Assembly: GCA_030027265.1 (NCBI GenBank)
Contig: JASENG010000001.1
Coordinates: forward strand, 248,001 to 312,000
DNA length: 64,000 nt
Direction: 5' to 3'
Origin: Lysinibacillus fusiformis
GTDB lineage: Bacteria; Bacillota; Bacilli; Bacillales_A; Planococcaceae
Below, piece after piece: positions 53,435 to 62,937 of this stretch (its first letter is position 1; the number at the start of each line of letters is the position of its first letter). The notes beneath the pieces were generated by a model. The model saw only the letters and a program-made list of their open reading frames with translations. It was not told the origin of the DNA and did no database searches. The translations under genes and the position numbers were made by a program.

Positions 53435-54487
53435 ATGAGAGGAAAAGTACGCAATGTGAATCGGTTGTTTGTTCTGGTTGTCTTGGCATTAGCCGCAATA
53501 TTAGCGGCATGTGCTTCAGATTCTGATGGGGAGAAAATAGCAGCTTCTGGAAGCGGCGGTTTAACACCTGTTACATTGCAGCTGAAATGGGTGCCTCAAG
53601 CGCAGTTTGCCGGTTACTATGTGGCACTGGAAAAAGGATATTATGAAGCGGAAGGGCTAGATGTTACGATTGCTCCAGGGGGGCCGGATATTGTCCCTGA
53701 ACAACAAGTAGCCAATGGAGCGGCAGATATCGGAGTTGACTGGGTAGCTAGCATGTTGCCTAGTATCGAGCAAGGAATGCCGCTAATTCAAATTGCCCAA
53801 ATTTATCAAGAAAGCGGCTTGCTCCTAATTTCGAAAAAAGATTCAGGTATTACTTCACCAGAGGATTTGGTGGGTAAAAACGTAGGAAACTGGATGGGCG
53901 GTAATGAATTCGAGGCATTAGCGTTATTTGATAAATATGGAATTGATCCAAATAAAGATCTTTCTTTTGTAAAGCAGGCTTTTACGATGGATCAATTTTT
54001 ATCAGGGGATTTAGATGCTGCTTCTGCAATGACGTATAACGAATACCATGTTGTTTTAGAGTCGGGTGTAGCTGCGAGTGACTTAAACGTTATTGATATG
54101 AACGATGAAGGCGTTGCAATGCTGGAGGATAATCTATTCGCAAACAAAGAATGGCTAGAAGAAAATAAGGATACAGCAGCCAAATTCCTACGAGCATCCA
54201 TTAAAGGGTGGCAAGATGCCATTGAAAATCCAGACGGGGCAGTGGATATTATTATGGCTGAATCTGAAGAAGGCAGCAGTACAAGAGAGCATCAATTAAC
54301 AATGATGAAAGAAGTTGCAAAGCTTGTAATTCCTGAAGGGTTTGACGAAGCTGATATTGGAAAAACAGATCCTGCGATGTTCCAACAAACAGCTGATATT
54401 GCACATCAATTCGGAGTGATTAAAGAAGAAGCTAAGGTAGATGAAGCCTTTACAAATGAAATTTTTGAAATGGCTGCATCGGAATAA
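53435..54487 (+). CDS. NMT1/THI5-like substrate-binding lipoprotein
   Basis: 350 residues. Lipobox LAAC at about 26-29. The NMT1/THI5-like domain begins LQLKWVPQAQFAGYYVALEK and continues with VTIAPGGPDIVPEQQVANGA, GNWMGGNEFEALAL and SAMTYNEYHVV. These features are shared by receptors for thiamine pyrimidine precursors (ThiY) and for riboflavin (RibY). The PGGPDI and MTYNEY elements look closer to my memory of RibY. No TPP or FMN riboswitch was recognised upstream, so the ligand stays open. Last gene of the ABC operon. Confidence 0.9.
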   Translation: MRGKVRNVNRLFVLVVLALAAILAACASDSDGEKIAASGSGGLTPVTLQLKWVPQAQFAGYYVALEKGYYEAEGLDVTIAPGGPDIVPEQQVANGAADIGVDWVASMLPSIEQGMPLIQIAQIYQESGLLLISKKDSGITSPEDLVGKNVGNWMGGNEFEALALFDKYGIDPNKDLSFVKQAFTMDQFLSGDLDAASAMTYNEYHVVLESGVAASDLNVIDMNDEGVAMLEDNLFANKEWLEENKDTAAKFLRASIKGWQDAIENPDGAVDIIMAESEEGSSTREHQLTMMKEVAKLVIPEGFDEADIGKTDPAMFQQTADIAHQFGVIKEEAKVDEAFTNEIFEMAASE

Positions 54488-54708
54488 GCGAAATTATTAA
54501 ATTGTAGGGTTTCAAAAGGGAGTATTTCCTTTTGAAGCTCTTTTTTATGTTCCTATGCATATTTATAAGCCAAAACCGTAAATAATGACATTGTCCTCTC
54601 GAAAGGGTATTAGTAGCCAATTTGTGAAAAATTTTTACTATGCATATATTTTATTCGTTATTATACAGATTCATCTTAAAGAAAAGTCTTTTACCGGGAG
54701 AACATCGG

Positions 54709-56286
54709 ATGCATAATTTAAGTGAAAAAATAAAGCTGAAACATTTAATGGTTGCTTTAATCATACTAGCGTTCCTATTATCAGTAGCAAGCAGTCTGTT
54801 CAGCAGCTATCAAAGAAATATTCATATATTAGAGGAGCAGTCTTTAGAAAAAAATCGTGTTTATGCTATAAAACTATCTCAAATCGTGAATTTATTTTTG
54901 AACCATACAATTGAAATACTGGAGTTTAGTGCCTCAGAAGTTGCGGATTATATGGATGACGAAGATGTATTGAATGATGAAGTGAATCGTGCATTTTATC
55001 AACAGAGTGTATTTAATTCCGTTATCATTGCCAATACCGAAGGAGACATATTAGCAGGCTCGCCTGATAAATACATGCTCAAGGGCAAGAAAATCACTTC
55101 AGAAGAAGGGATAAGGCAAATCAACCTGCAAAAACCATCTATTTCCGACCCATATCGGGCATCAACCGGGAAGATGCTGATTACTGTCTCATATCCTGTA
55201 TTTTCTAGTAATGATGAATATAAAGGAATCGTCAGCGGCAGTATCTATATCCACGAATCTAACTTTTTTGAGCCTATTTTAGGGAATCATCCCTATCAAG
55301 ATGGTACATATGTCTACGTGGTGGATTCGAAAGGTCGATTGATTTATCATATCGATAAATCTCGTCTTGGTGAAGATGTTTCAAAGAATGCAGTAGTAAA
55401 AAGGTTATTGAAAGATGAGAAAGGAGCACAGCCTGTAACAAATCTTCTGGATATGGAGATGCTTGCAGGCTTCAGCCCATTAGAGAAAGTGAAATGGGGA
55501 ATAGTTGTACAGACACCTAAAGAGGCAGCCATAAAAACAGTAGGTAAACAAGTATTAACGGCATTTTATTATGAACTTCCGTTGCTTATCATCTCCATTA
55601 TTATCATTTTTAGTTTAGTTGGTAAAATCACTAAACCGTTACAACAGATTGCAATCCTTGCCAAAAATAGTATTAATGAAAGTGAATTGACAAATTTGAA
55701 TCGATTAAAAGCGTGGTTCTATGAGGCTTCCCTAATTAAAAAAGCCTTAATTCACAGTTTCTCGTTTTTGCATGGCCAAGTCAGTATTTTAAAGGATGAG
55801 GCTTTAATCGACCCGCTTACCAAATTAACCAATCGGCGAGCATTGGATGCCGTTTTGCAGTCTTGGACCGTTCAAGGGAAAATGTATGCTGTCATTATAT
55901 TAGATATCGATCGCTTTAAATGCATTAATGATACTTATGGACATGCTATGGGAGATGAAGTTTTAAAATTTTTATCCTCTGAAATGAGAAACACCGTGAG
56001 AGAACAAGATTTGTGCTGCCGATTTGGAGGGGAAGAATTTATTATTTTATTGCCGGATATAGGTGTGGAGGAAGCTTACAAAATTGCAGAATTTTTACGT
56101 CAAAAGATTGAAAGTACAATTAGTCCAACTGGAAAGCCGGTCACTTTTTCAGCAGGAATTGCTGGATTCCCTAAACAAACAGCAAACTCCAAAAAATTGC
56201 TTGAACTAGCCGATATAGCTCTTTATGAAGCGAAAAATACTGGTAGGAACCGGGTCGTAATAGCAAAATCAGAAGCACCGTATTAA
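54709..56286 (+). CDS. Cache-domain diguanylate cyclase (GGDEF)
   Basis: 525 residues from the ATG at 54709 (GGGAG 8 bases upstream; an earlier ATG at 54640 lacks a site). TM1 at about 13-33, extracellular double-Cache sensor (about 45-285, with KPSISDPYRASTGKMLITVS), TM2 (about 295-315), then GGDEF domain. The active site is GGEEF in CCRFGGEEFIILLPD. The inhibitory RxxD site REQD lies five residues before it. Makes c-di-GMP in response to an outside ligand. Could work opposite the EAL protein at 3.1-3.8 kb. Confidence 0.95.
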   Translation: MHNLSEKIKLKHLMVALIILAFLLSVASSLFSSYQRNIHILEEQSLEKNRVYAIKLSQIVNLFLNHTIEILEFSASEVADYMDDEDVLNDEVNRAFYQQSVFNSVIIANTEGDILAGSPDKYMLKGKKITSEEGIRQINLQKPSISDPYRASTGKMLITVSYPVFSSNDEYKGIVSGSIYIHESNFFEPILGNHPYQDGTYVYVVDSKGRLIYHIDKSRLGEDVSKNAVVKRLLKDEKGAQPVTNLLDMEMLAGFSPLEKVKWGIVVQTPKEAAIKTVGKQVLTAFYYELPLLIISIIIIFSLVGKITKPLQQIAILAKNSINESELTNLNRLKAWFYEASLIKKALIHSFSFLHGQVSILKDEALIDPLTKLTNRRALDAVLQSWTVQGKMYAVIILDIDRFKCINDTYGHAMGDEVLKFLSSEMRNTVREQDLCCRFGGEEFIILLPDIGVEEAYKIAEFLRQKIESTISPTGKPVTFSAGIAGFPKQTANSKKLLELADIALYEAKNTGRNRVVIAKSEAPY

Positions 56287-56341
56287 ACCGTTTGAATAAC
56301 TAAATTGAATTATCTCAAAAGAATTTCACTTCAGTTGAGTA

Positions 56342-56378
56342 AAAAATGCAATTTGCCAGTTGCGCAAATTGCATTTTT
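56342..56378. terminator. Bidirectional intrinsic terminator
   Basis: AAAAATGCAATTTGC pairs with GCAAATTGCATTTTT between the converging cyclase and threonine aldolase genes. Confidence 0.85.
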
Positions 56379-56394
56379 AATATGGTGGCTCTAT

Positions 56395-57417
56395 TTAGAT
56401 AAGTGTTTTTATATCTTCAATAAGCTCGACACATACCTCTTTTGTTGTGGCCCATGAAGTTACAAAGCGAATGGCGTTTTTGTCTTCTTCAACTGGTTCC
56501 CAGATTTCAAAATCATATAGGTTTTTCAATTGCTCCACTTGCTCTTTGCCAAAGATAGGGAAGATTTGGTTTGTTGGCGATTCACTTAAAAGGGGAATCC
56601 CAAGTTTTTTTAGTCCATTACTTAGAAAACTAGCCAGCTCGTTTTCATGCTGCCCCATTTTAAAGTAAAGATCGTCTTTAAAGGCTGTTTCAAATTGAAT
56701 GCCCAAGACATAGCCTTTTGCGAGCATTGCTCCTTTATTTTTAATATGATATCGGAAATAGGGCTTTACCTGCTCATTAAAGAGGACAATTGCCTCACCG
56801 CTCAGCATGCCAATTTTTGTTCCTCCGATATACATCACATCACAAAGCTCCTTTAACTGTTTAAATTCCACATCACTCGCGGCAAGACCACTGGAAAGGC
56901 GGGCACCATCAATGTATAAGTATATATTATTCTTTTTACAGAAATCATAGAGAGCCTTCAATTCACCTAAACTATATACTGTACCGATTTCAGTAGACTG
57001 AGAGATATACACCATCCCAATCTTCACCATATGTTCGTCTTGATGATAGTTTAATGCAGCTGCGATGTCAGCTGGAGTTAGCTTTCCATCAATTCCAGGC
57101 GCTGTGTATACTTTATGGCCGGTTGCTTCGATTGCCCCGGTTTCATGGACATTAATATGGCCGGTACTGCAAGCCAAAACTGCTTCGTACGGACGCAATA
57201 TATGAGAAATGACTGATGCGTTCGCCTGTGTACCACCTGTTACAAAGTGGATATCGCAATCAGGACATTCTAGTTTTGCTTTTATCAATGTCTTTGCTTG
57301 ATCTGAATGCTTGTCCAAACCATAGCCACTATTTTGCTCTTTACTTGCATTAAGCAAGGCTTCCAAAAGTGCAGGATGGCAAAGTTCACTATAATCATTT
57401 CTAAAACTATATTTCAT
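56395..57417 (-). CDS. Low-specificity L-threonine aldolase
   Basis: 340 residues from the ATG at 57417 (GAAGG 7 bases upstream). Fold-type I PLP enzyme: VTGGTQANASVISHILRPYE, HETGAIEATGHKV, IDGARLSSGLAAS, and the PLP lysine in MYIGGTKIGMLSGEAIVLF. Cleaves threonine/allo-threonine to glycine and acetaldehyde. Monocistronic. Confidence 0.9.
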   Translation of the reverse strand: MKYSFRNDYSELCHPALLEALLNASKEQNSGYGLDKHSDQAKTLIKAKLECPDCDIHFVTGGTQANASVISHILRPYEAVLACSTGHINVHETGAIEATGHKVYTAPGIDGKLTPADIAAALNYHQDEHMVKIGMVYISQSTEIGTVYSLGELKALYDFCKKNNIYLYIDGARLSSGLAASDVEFKQLKELCDVMYIGGTKIGMLSGEAIVLFNEQVKPYFRYHIKNKGAMLAKGYVLGIQFETAFKDDLYFKMGQHENELASFLSNGLKKLGIPLLSESPTNQIFPIFGKEQVEQLKNLYDFEIWEPVEEDKNAIRFVTSWATTKEVCVELIEDIKTLI

Positions 57418-57648
57418 CTTAAGACCTTCTTTACTATTAAATTTAGTATAGTATAACATTAATTTGTATTTTCGAGATGTTCAAAAAATTGCGTTGAATT
57501 AGAAAGTCACATATTTTTAGAAGGATATGATTGAATTACAATCGTGTTTATGGAGAATATGTAGGAAAGCAATATAGGCATGAATACCATTTTAGTGCTC
57601 ATGCCTTTTACTAGGGTGTCGACTGAATTTTAGAATCGCTGGAAATGA

Positions 57649-57918
57649 TTAAAAGAAAAAATTTTTCATGTTAATTGCATTTGAAAATAATCTAGCATCT
57701 TTCCCAAGCTTATTATTCATATAAGCGTATTGACTCAAGCACTGCTGAAATAAGTGATCGCAATATCTTCTATTTCTTGGATCTCTATTATTTAAATAAC
57801 ACTCATCATGGAATTTACAGCAAGCATCTACTGGGTTTGTAGGGGAGCCAGGGCCGGAACAACCAGGCCCGCAGTAACGGTATCCGGGAAAACAGAAACC
57901 AAATCTCCCATTTGGCAT
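57649..57918 (-). CDS. Phospholipase A2-fold mini protein
   Basis: 89 residues. Contains the PLA2 calcium loop YCGPGCSGPG (15-24) and the active-site helix DACCKFHDECY (31-41) with His37-Asp38. Cysteines at 9, 16, 20, 33, 34, 40 and further on suggest disulfides. No classic signal peptide is visible, so it may be packaged in the spore or be released on lysis. Similar short PLA2s occur in Bacillales and parvovirus VP1. GAGGT precedes the ATG. Confidence 0.8.
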   Translation of the reverse strand: MPNGRFGFCFPGYRYCGPGCSGPGSPTNPVDACCKFHDECYLNNRDPRNRRYCDHLFQQCLSQYAYMNNKLGKDARLFSNAINMKNFFF

Positions 57919-58096
57919 GTGGACAACCTCTTTTCTCTTTTCTAGTTTTTACTAGCATATGTCTTGGCATCTAATCTAGTAAGGGCATTTTTACTAGGAT
58001 ATTAAGAGGGGAGTTTAATATTTTTACAAAAAAAGCACCCTAATTGCTCTATCTTTGGGAAAAAGATGTTTTCATTCATTTGATAGATCAGCGACA

Positions 58097-58375
58097 TCAG
58101 TCACCGCCACCGCCACCATCTCCGCCACCGTCAGCACTGCCGCCGTCAGAGTCAAAACTCCACCATCCTGAAGAACTGCCGGAGCTAGAGCGATTTTTGC
58201 TTCTTCTGATTCGCATCTCATAGGCACGTTCTGCGGGAGTCATCTTGAGCCACTTGAAGAAATAAATGATATTGGCAATAATCCGAACAACAATGAAAAT
58301 AGCGAAATAAATAGCGAAAATTATAATTGCAATAGCTACCACAATGCCAAAAATATCTCCAATCGCATCCCACAT
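58097..58375 (-). CDS. Small membrane protein with Ser/Gly/Asp-rich tail
   Basis: 92 residues from the ATG at 58375 (AAAAGGGGTGGTGG upstream). One long hydrophobic region (about 6-40), a basic segment (MRIRRSKNR) and a low-complexity C-terminus of Ser, Gly and Asp. No family recognised. Confidence 0.6.
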   Translation of the reverse strand: MWDAIGDIFGIVVAIAIIIFAIYFAIFIVVRIIANIIYFFKWLKMTPAERAYEMRIRRSKNRSSSGSSSGWWSFDSDGGSADGGGDGGGGGD

Positions 58376-58518
58376 TGCTTCCACCACCCCTTTTGTTTAA
58401 TTGTACCAAGTTTTTGCTTTTAAAGACCAATGAAGAAGGTCTTATATAAGAACTGGTAAAAAATAACTAAAAAGGAGTTGCGAGTAGCCTTCAAGAAGGC
58501 ATGCAACTAGAAAAGAAA

Positions 58519-58549
58519 AAAGAAGAGCACGGAATATATGCTCTTCCTA
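58519..58549 (-). terminator. Intrinsic terminator of the 57-residue gene
   Basis: GAAGAGCA pairs with TGCTCTTC; on the minus strand it is followed by TTTTTTC-TTTTC. Confidence 0.7.
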
Positions 58550-58554
58550 AAATA

Positions 58555-58728
58555 CTAACGACGATGTTCTACCAGATCGATTGCACCTAAAACAATGTGT
58601 GCCAAACCAAATCCAAAAATGGTGTTTGCCAACATTTGGTTAGATCCTTTTTGTTTCATGGCAAATCCTGCAGCTGTTACAGCTGAGCCTAGTACAGTTG
58701 GAATTAAGCCCTCACGAATATTGTTCAT
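58555..58728 (-). CDS. Small hydrophobic protein
   Basis: 57 residues from the ATG at 58728 (GGAGG 8 bases ahead). Sequence of two helices (LIPTVLGSAVTAAGFAM and MLANTIFGFGLAHIVLGAID) with a basic end VEHRR. No family name; terminator directly downstream. Confidence 0.6.
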   Translation of the reverse strand: MNNIREGLIPTVLGSAVTAAGFAMKQKGSNQMLANTIFGFGLAHIVLGAIDLVEHRR

Positions 58729-58963
58729 AAAAGTTTCCTCCACATCGAAAGTTAGTAGGTGTTCACTCACCATCCCTATTATGACTAAGAAAAGCATTCA
58801 GTATTCGGATAAATATGGGGAAATCCTTGATTAGAATAAAAATCAATACACATAATAGTGAAGACTTAGTAGGTATAGAGGATATTGGCAATTTTTGTTG
58901 AATTTAACTATGTTGTGTTTTGGCTGAAAAAATACATAAAATCATTTTGCAAGGAGTGTACAT

Positions 58964-60019
58964 ATGGGCAAAAAAGCACGTGAATTAGGAATTCAAATAG
59001 GAAAACTGCCAACTGGAAAGAAAAATTGTATCACAGATGTAGCAGGAGTCAAAGTGGGCCATGTAACATTGGATTATGCACTAGAAAAAGAGGGAGAGTA
59101 CGCTTGCACTGGGGTAACGGCTATTTTACCTCATGATGGAAACCTTTTTCAAAATAAAGTGACAGCTGCAAGCTATGTTATAAATGGCTTCGGAAAATCC
59201 GCGGGTCTCATTCAAGTAAATGAATTAGGTGTAATTGAGTCGCCGATTATGCTGACCAATACTTTTGGTGTTCCACAAGTTAATCAAGGAACCCTCCAAT
59301 ATATGTTAGATTCAAATAAAGATATTGGCATAAAAACAGGAACCATTAATATCGTTGTCGGTGAATGCAATGATAGTCATCTAAACTCCATTAGAGCATG
59401 TCCCGTATTGCCTGAGCATGCAATAGAAGCAATCAAGAAAGCTTCAGATGAAGTTGCCCAAGAAGGGGCAGTAGGTGCAGGGAAAGGCATGATTTGCTTT
59501 GGCTTTAAAGGGGGAATTGGCTCGTCTTCTCGAGTGGTGGCGGTGGAGGACACGGATGTATCTTTTACAGTAGGGTGTATGGTGCTGACTAATTTCGGGA
59601 AGAGCTCGGAATTTTTAAAAGAAAATTATATGGTGTTAAAATCACAAAACGAATCGACTGTTTCACCAACTGATGGTTCAATCATGATTGTTCTGGCAAC
59701 GGACGCACCACTTAGCAGCAGACAATTGACCCGTGTCATTAAGCGATGCGGAATTGGTTTGGGACGTACGGGAAGCAATTTCGCTCACGGAAGCGGTGAT
59801 ATTGTGATTGGGTTTACAACTGCACATAATATTCCTCATTCAACAAATGAATTAATGGAGAACCGGACACAGCTGCGTGAGGATCATCCGATTATGAATG
59901 AATTATTTGCAGCAGCAGCTGAAGTTGCGGAAGAAGCTATTATTAACTCGCTTTCACAAGCGGAAACAACAATGGGTCGTAACGGCAATACAGTTCATGC
60001 CTATCGATTTATAGAATAA
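58964..60019 (+). CDS. P1-family N-terminal-nucleophile peptidase (DmpA-like)
   Basis: 351 residues. DmpA/P1 family: ITDVAGVKVGHVTLDYALEK, TGVTAILPHDG, VINGFGKSAGL near the N-terminus. The self-cleavage site before the nucleophile Ser is in GFKGGIGSSSRVVAV (about 188-193). Homologues are D-aminopeptidases or beta-aminopeptidases that mature by autocleavage. A terminator separates it from the following murein-peptide cluster, but the function may be related. Confidence 0.9.
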   Translation: MGKKARELGIQIGKLPTGKKNCITDVAGVKVGHVTLDYALEKEGEYACTGVTAILPHDGNLFQNKVTAASYVINGFGKSAGLIQVNELGVIESPIMLTNTFGVPQVNQGTLQYMLDSNKDIGIKTGTINIVVGECNDSHLNSIRACPVLPEHAIEAIKKASDEVAQEGAVGAGKGMICFGFKGGIGSSSRVVAVEDTDVSFTVGCMVLTNFGKSSEFLKENYMVLKSQNESTVSPTDGSIMIVLATDAPLSSRQLTRVIKRCGIGLGRTGSNFAHGSGDIVIGFTTAHNIPHSTNELMENRTQLREDHPIMNELFAAAAEVAEEAIINSLSQAETTMGRNGNTVHAYRFIE

Positions 60020-60028
60020 TAATGCTAT

Positions 60029-60070
60029 AAAAGTTATTTAGGGAAATAGCAAAACCTTAAATAACTTTTT
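60029..60070 (+). terminator. Intrinsic terminator
   Basis: AAAAGTTATTTAGG pairs with CCTTAAATAACTTTT, with T-run. The 300 bases that follow hold the promoter region of the recycling operon and a coding-like extension (60313-60385) of its first gene. Confidence 0.75.
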
Positions 60071-60385
60071 TTATTCTCCACTATAAAATTCCTCTTTAAA
60101 TAAGTGAATTCGCTGTAAATTGGTAGGAAAAATATATTATTACATAATAATGTTAAATGGATAATTATTTACCATAAATATAATTTTATACCTAGTAAAA
60201 CAATTTAAAATATGATAGATTTGTTTTTAAATACGAAATAATCAAAATATTCATATACTTGATATATTTTCTTACATAGTGTGAGGTGATGTCCTATACA
60301 AGGGAATATTCTTGATCCAATCCCTAATCTTGAAACTTCTAGGGTTACGCAAACTCCCAGAATTTGCGAAAATCGTGAACCACTA

Positions 60386-61033
60386 GTGAATGCAACGAAG
60401 ATTCACCCAAGAATCTATTCAAAATCGATGTATTTTAAACAACAAATTCCGAATAGTTTACAATCCGTTTATTTAAGGCAAAACGTTTGTGAGAAGCTGA
60501 TAGAGGCTATAACCCTATTACCGGAAAATTATAGTTTTATAGTATATGATGGTTATCGGCCTCTTCAGGTGCAACACTATTTATTCCAATTATTTGCGGA
60601 TGACATTAGAAAAAGCCATCCAGATTTTTCGGAACACGAGATTTTGGAAGAAACGCTTAAATACGTAGCCTTTCCGAGTACTGAACCAAGTAAAACATCT
60701 CCTCATTTAACAGGTGGAGCCATTGATTTGACTTTAGGAGACCTGGAAGGGAATCCACTTGATCTTGGCAGTGCTTTTGATGAAATTAGTAAAAAATCTG
60801 CTACCCGCTATTTCGAACAGCATCCTGATGAAAATGAAGAAGCCTTAAGAAATAGGCGTCTTCTGTATAACTGTATGAGAGCGGTAGGCTTTACGAATTA
60901 TTCAGAGGAATGGTGGCATTTTGACTATGGAAATGTTACCTGGGCAAGGCGTGTGAATGCAGAGGAAGCTAGATATGGCGCTGTCGAAGCAGAAATTGAG
61001 ACACATCAAATAAAGGAGTTTCGATATTTATGA
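60386..61033 (+). CDS. ddpX: D-Ala-D-Ala dipeptidase (VanX/DdpX type)
   Basis: 215 residues from a GTG at 60386. M15D zinc peptidase: YDGYRPLQVQ with Arg58, zinc motif SPHLTGGAIDL with His107 and Asp114, and EEWWHFDYG with catalytic Glu175 and His178. The same frame continues 70 bases upstream as family-like sequence (ILDPIPNLETSRVTQTPRI then CENREP) without a standard start, up to a TGA. So the true start may be non-standard or a frameshift may have removed the N-terminus. It overlaps dppA by 4 bases. Confidence 0.9.
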   Translation: MNATKIHPRIYSKSMYFKQQIPNSLQSVYLRQNVCEKLIEAITLLPENYSFIVYDGYRPLQVQHYLFQLFADDIRKSHPDFSEHEILEETLKYVAFPSTEPSKTSPHLTGGAIDLTLGDLEGNPLDLGSAFDEISKKSATRYFEQHPDENEEALRNRRLLYNCMRAVGFTNYSEEWWHFDYGNVTWARRVNAEEARYGAVEAEIETHQIKEFRYL

Positions 61034-61824
61034 AAGTGTATATTAGTGCAGATTTAGAAGGAATCACTGGAACAACCGCATGGATTGAAACAGAGCTCAA
61101 TACCCAAGACATTCAGCCCTTTTTGAAGCAGATGACGAAAGAAGTTGAGGCTGCTATCGAAGGTGCGATTGCTGGCGGGGCAACAGAAATTTTGCTGAAG
61201 GATGCCCATGATTCGGCCCGAAATCTTGATATTTCAAATCTACCTGTGAATTGCAAGGTGATACGTGGATGGACCGGTGACCCGATGTGTATGGTTGCCG
61301 GGCTCGATGAGAGTTTCGATCGAGCAATCTTTATTGGTTACCACAGTAAAGGCGGAAGTCACCGAAACCCGCTTGCTCACACTCTAGTTGTGAATGCAGA
61401 TGTAAAAATAAATGGCGAGTATGTTAGCGAATTTCTCGTCAATACCTATGCAGCCAGCCTGCATGGGGTTCCTGTCGCCTTTGTCAGTGGGGATGTAGGT
61501 CTTACAGAAGAAATCCAATCAGTCAATGAAAATATCGTCACTTTTGCTACGAAAGAAGGTATTGGCAGTGCAACGGTGAATGTGAGCCCGAATCTAACAC
61601 TTAAAGAAACTAGGATATTAGTGGAAGAAGCGATGAATGTTGATCGAGAGGCCCTGCAAGTCAAACTTCCTGAACAGTTTGTTGTGGAAATTGTTTACCG
61701 TGATCATGCACGTGCCTACCGTAATTCTTTTTACCCGGGAGCGACATTCAAACCGCATAATACAGTGGAGTTTGTAACTAATGATTATTATGAAGTTTTG
61801 CGCATATTACAGTTTTTAACATAG
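61030..61824 (+). CDS. dppA: D-aminopeptidase DppA (M55)
   Basis: 264 residues. M55 family: SADLEGITGTTAWIETEL at the N-terminus with metal ligands, LKDAHDSARN, IGYHSKGGS. Releases D-Ala from the N-terminus of D-peptides. The start overlaps the stop of the dipeptidase gene (ATGA). Together with the neighbours it dismantles muropeptide stems. Confidence 0.95.
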   Translation: MKVYISADLEGITGTTAWIETELNTQDIQPFLKQMTKEVEAAIEGAIAGGATEILLKDAHDSARNLDISNLPVNCKVIRGWTGDPMCMVAGLDESFDRAIFIGYHSKGGSHRNPLAHTLVVNADVKINGEYVSEFLVNTYAASLHGVPVAFVSGDVGLTEEIQSVNENIVTFATKEGIGSATVNVSPNLTLKETRILVEEAMNVDREALQVKLPEQFVVEIVYRDHARAYRNSFYPGATFKPHNTVEFVTNDYYEVLRILQFLT

Positions 61825-61836
61825 ATAGGTGATGAA

Positions 61837-62904
61837 ATGAAAATAACAGATATTCAAGTGGGAGTTGTAGAAGCTCCCCTTATTACACCATTTAAAACAG
61901 CGCTTCGAACTGTCGATAGTATTCGGAATATTTCGATTACTGTTTATGCAGACAACGGTCAAATAGGTCTTGGTGAGGCTGCACCGACAGCGGTTATTAC
62001 AGGTGAAACACATGCCTCTATACGAGAAGCAATCATGGAATATATTAAACCCGCGATTATTGGAATGGAGATAGAGGATATTGCGCAAATAATGGAGCGC
62101 CTCGAAAAATGTATTTACAAAAATACAAGTGCCAAGGCTGCTGTTGATATGGCGATTTATGACTTGTATGCCAAACGCTATAACGCACCTCTGTTTAAAA
62201 TATTGGGAGGCTACCGTAAAGCACTAATAACTGATATTACGATAAGTGTGAATGGGGTCAACGAGATGGTGAAAGATAGCCTCATTGCGGTGGAACGTGG
62301 GTTCAATATTTTGAAGGTCAAGGTTGGAAAGGATCCAATAGGCGATATTGAACGCGTGAAAGCAATTCGTGAAGCGGTCGGTCCAAATGTCACATTACGT
62401 GTAGATGCCAATCAAGGGTGGACTCCGAAACAAGCAGTTCGAATTATCGGTACTCTGGAGGATGCCGATATGAATATTGAACTGGTCGAACAACCAGTTC
62501 ATTATAGCGATATAGAAGGAATGCGCTATGTTACGGCCAATACGATGACCCATATTTTAGCAGATGAAAGTGTATTTTCTCCAAAGGATGCGCTGACCCT
62601 TATTGAAAAACGTGCTGCTGATTTAATCAATATTAAGTTGATGAAAACAGGCGGCATTTATCAAGCGCAAAAAATTGTCCATATTGCTGAAGCGAATGGG
62701 ATTGAATGCATGATTGGCTGTATGTTGGAAACCAAAATCAGTGTAAGTGCTGCTGCACATTTTGCTGCATCCCAAAAAAACATCACGATGATTGATTTAG
62801 ACGGACCATTGCTATGTATGAATGATCCTGTGACAGGCGGTCCGGCATTTGATGGACAAGTTATTAAAATGTCAAGCGAACCTGGCATCGGATTTTCATT
62901 ATAA
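61837..62904 (+). CDS. ykfB: L-Ala-D/L-Glu epimerase (YkfB type)
   Basis: 355 residues, enolase superfamily. Lys pair in FNILKVKVGKDPI, metal ligands Asp in LRVDANQGWTP, Glu in VEQPVHYSD and Asp in ILADESVFS, and opposite Lys in LINIKLMKTGG. The C-terminal GCMLETKISVSAAAHFAA is typical of the Ala-Glu epimerases. Converts L-Ala-D-Glu to L-Ala-L-Glu so that murein peptides can be used. It starts 12 bases after dppA. Confidence 0.9.
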   Translation: MKITDIQVGVVEAPLITPFKTALRTVDSIRNISITVYADNGQIGLGEAAPTAVITGETHASIREAIMEYIKPAIIGMEIEDIAQIMERLEKCIYKNTSAKAAVDMAIYDLYAKRYNAPLFKILGGYRKALITDITISVNGVNEMVKDSLIAVERGFNILKVKVGKDPIGDIERVKAIREAVGPNVTLRVDANQGWTPKQAVRIIGTLEDADMNIELVEQPVHYSDIEGMRYVTANTMTHILADESVFSPKDALTLIEKRAADLINIKLMKTGGIYQAQKIVHIAEANGIECMIGCMLETKISVSAAAHFAASQKNITMIDLDGPLLCMNDPVTGGPAFDGQVIKMSSEPGIGFSL

Positions 62905-62937
62905 AAAAAGAGATAGTCAAGAAACGGGAGGGGTTTT

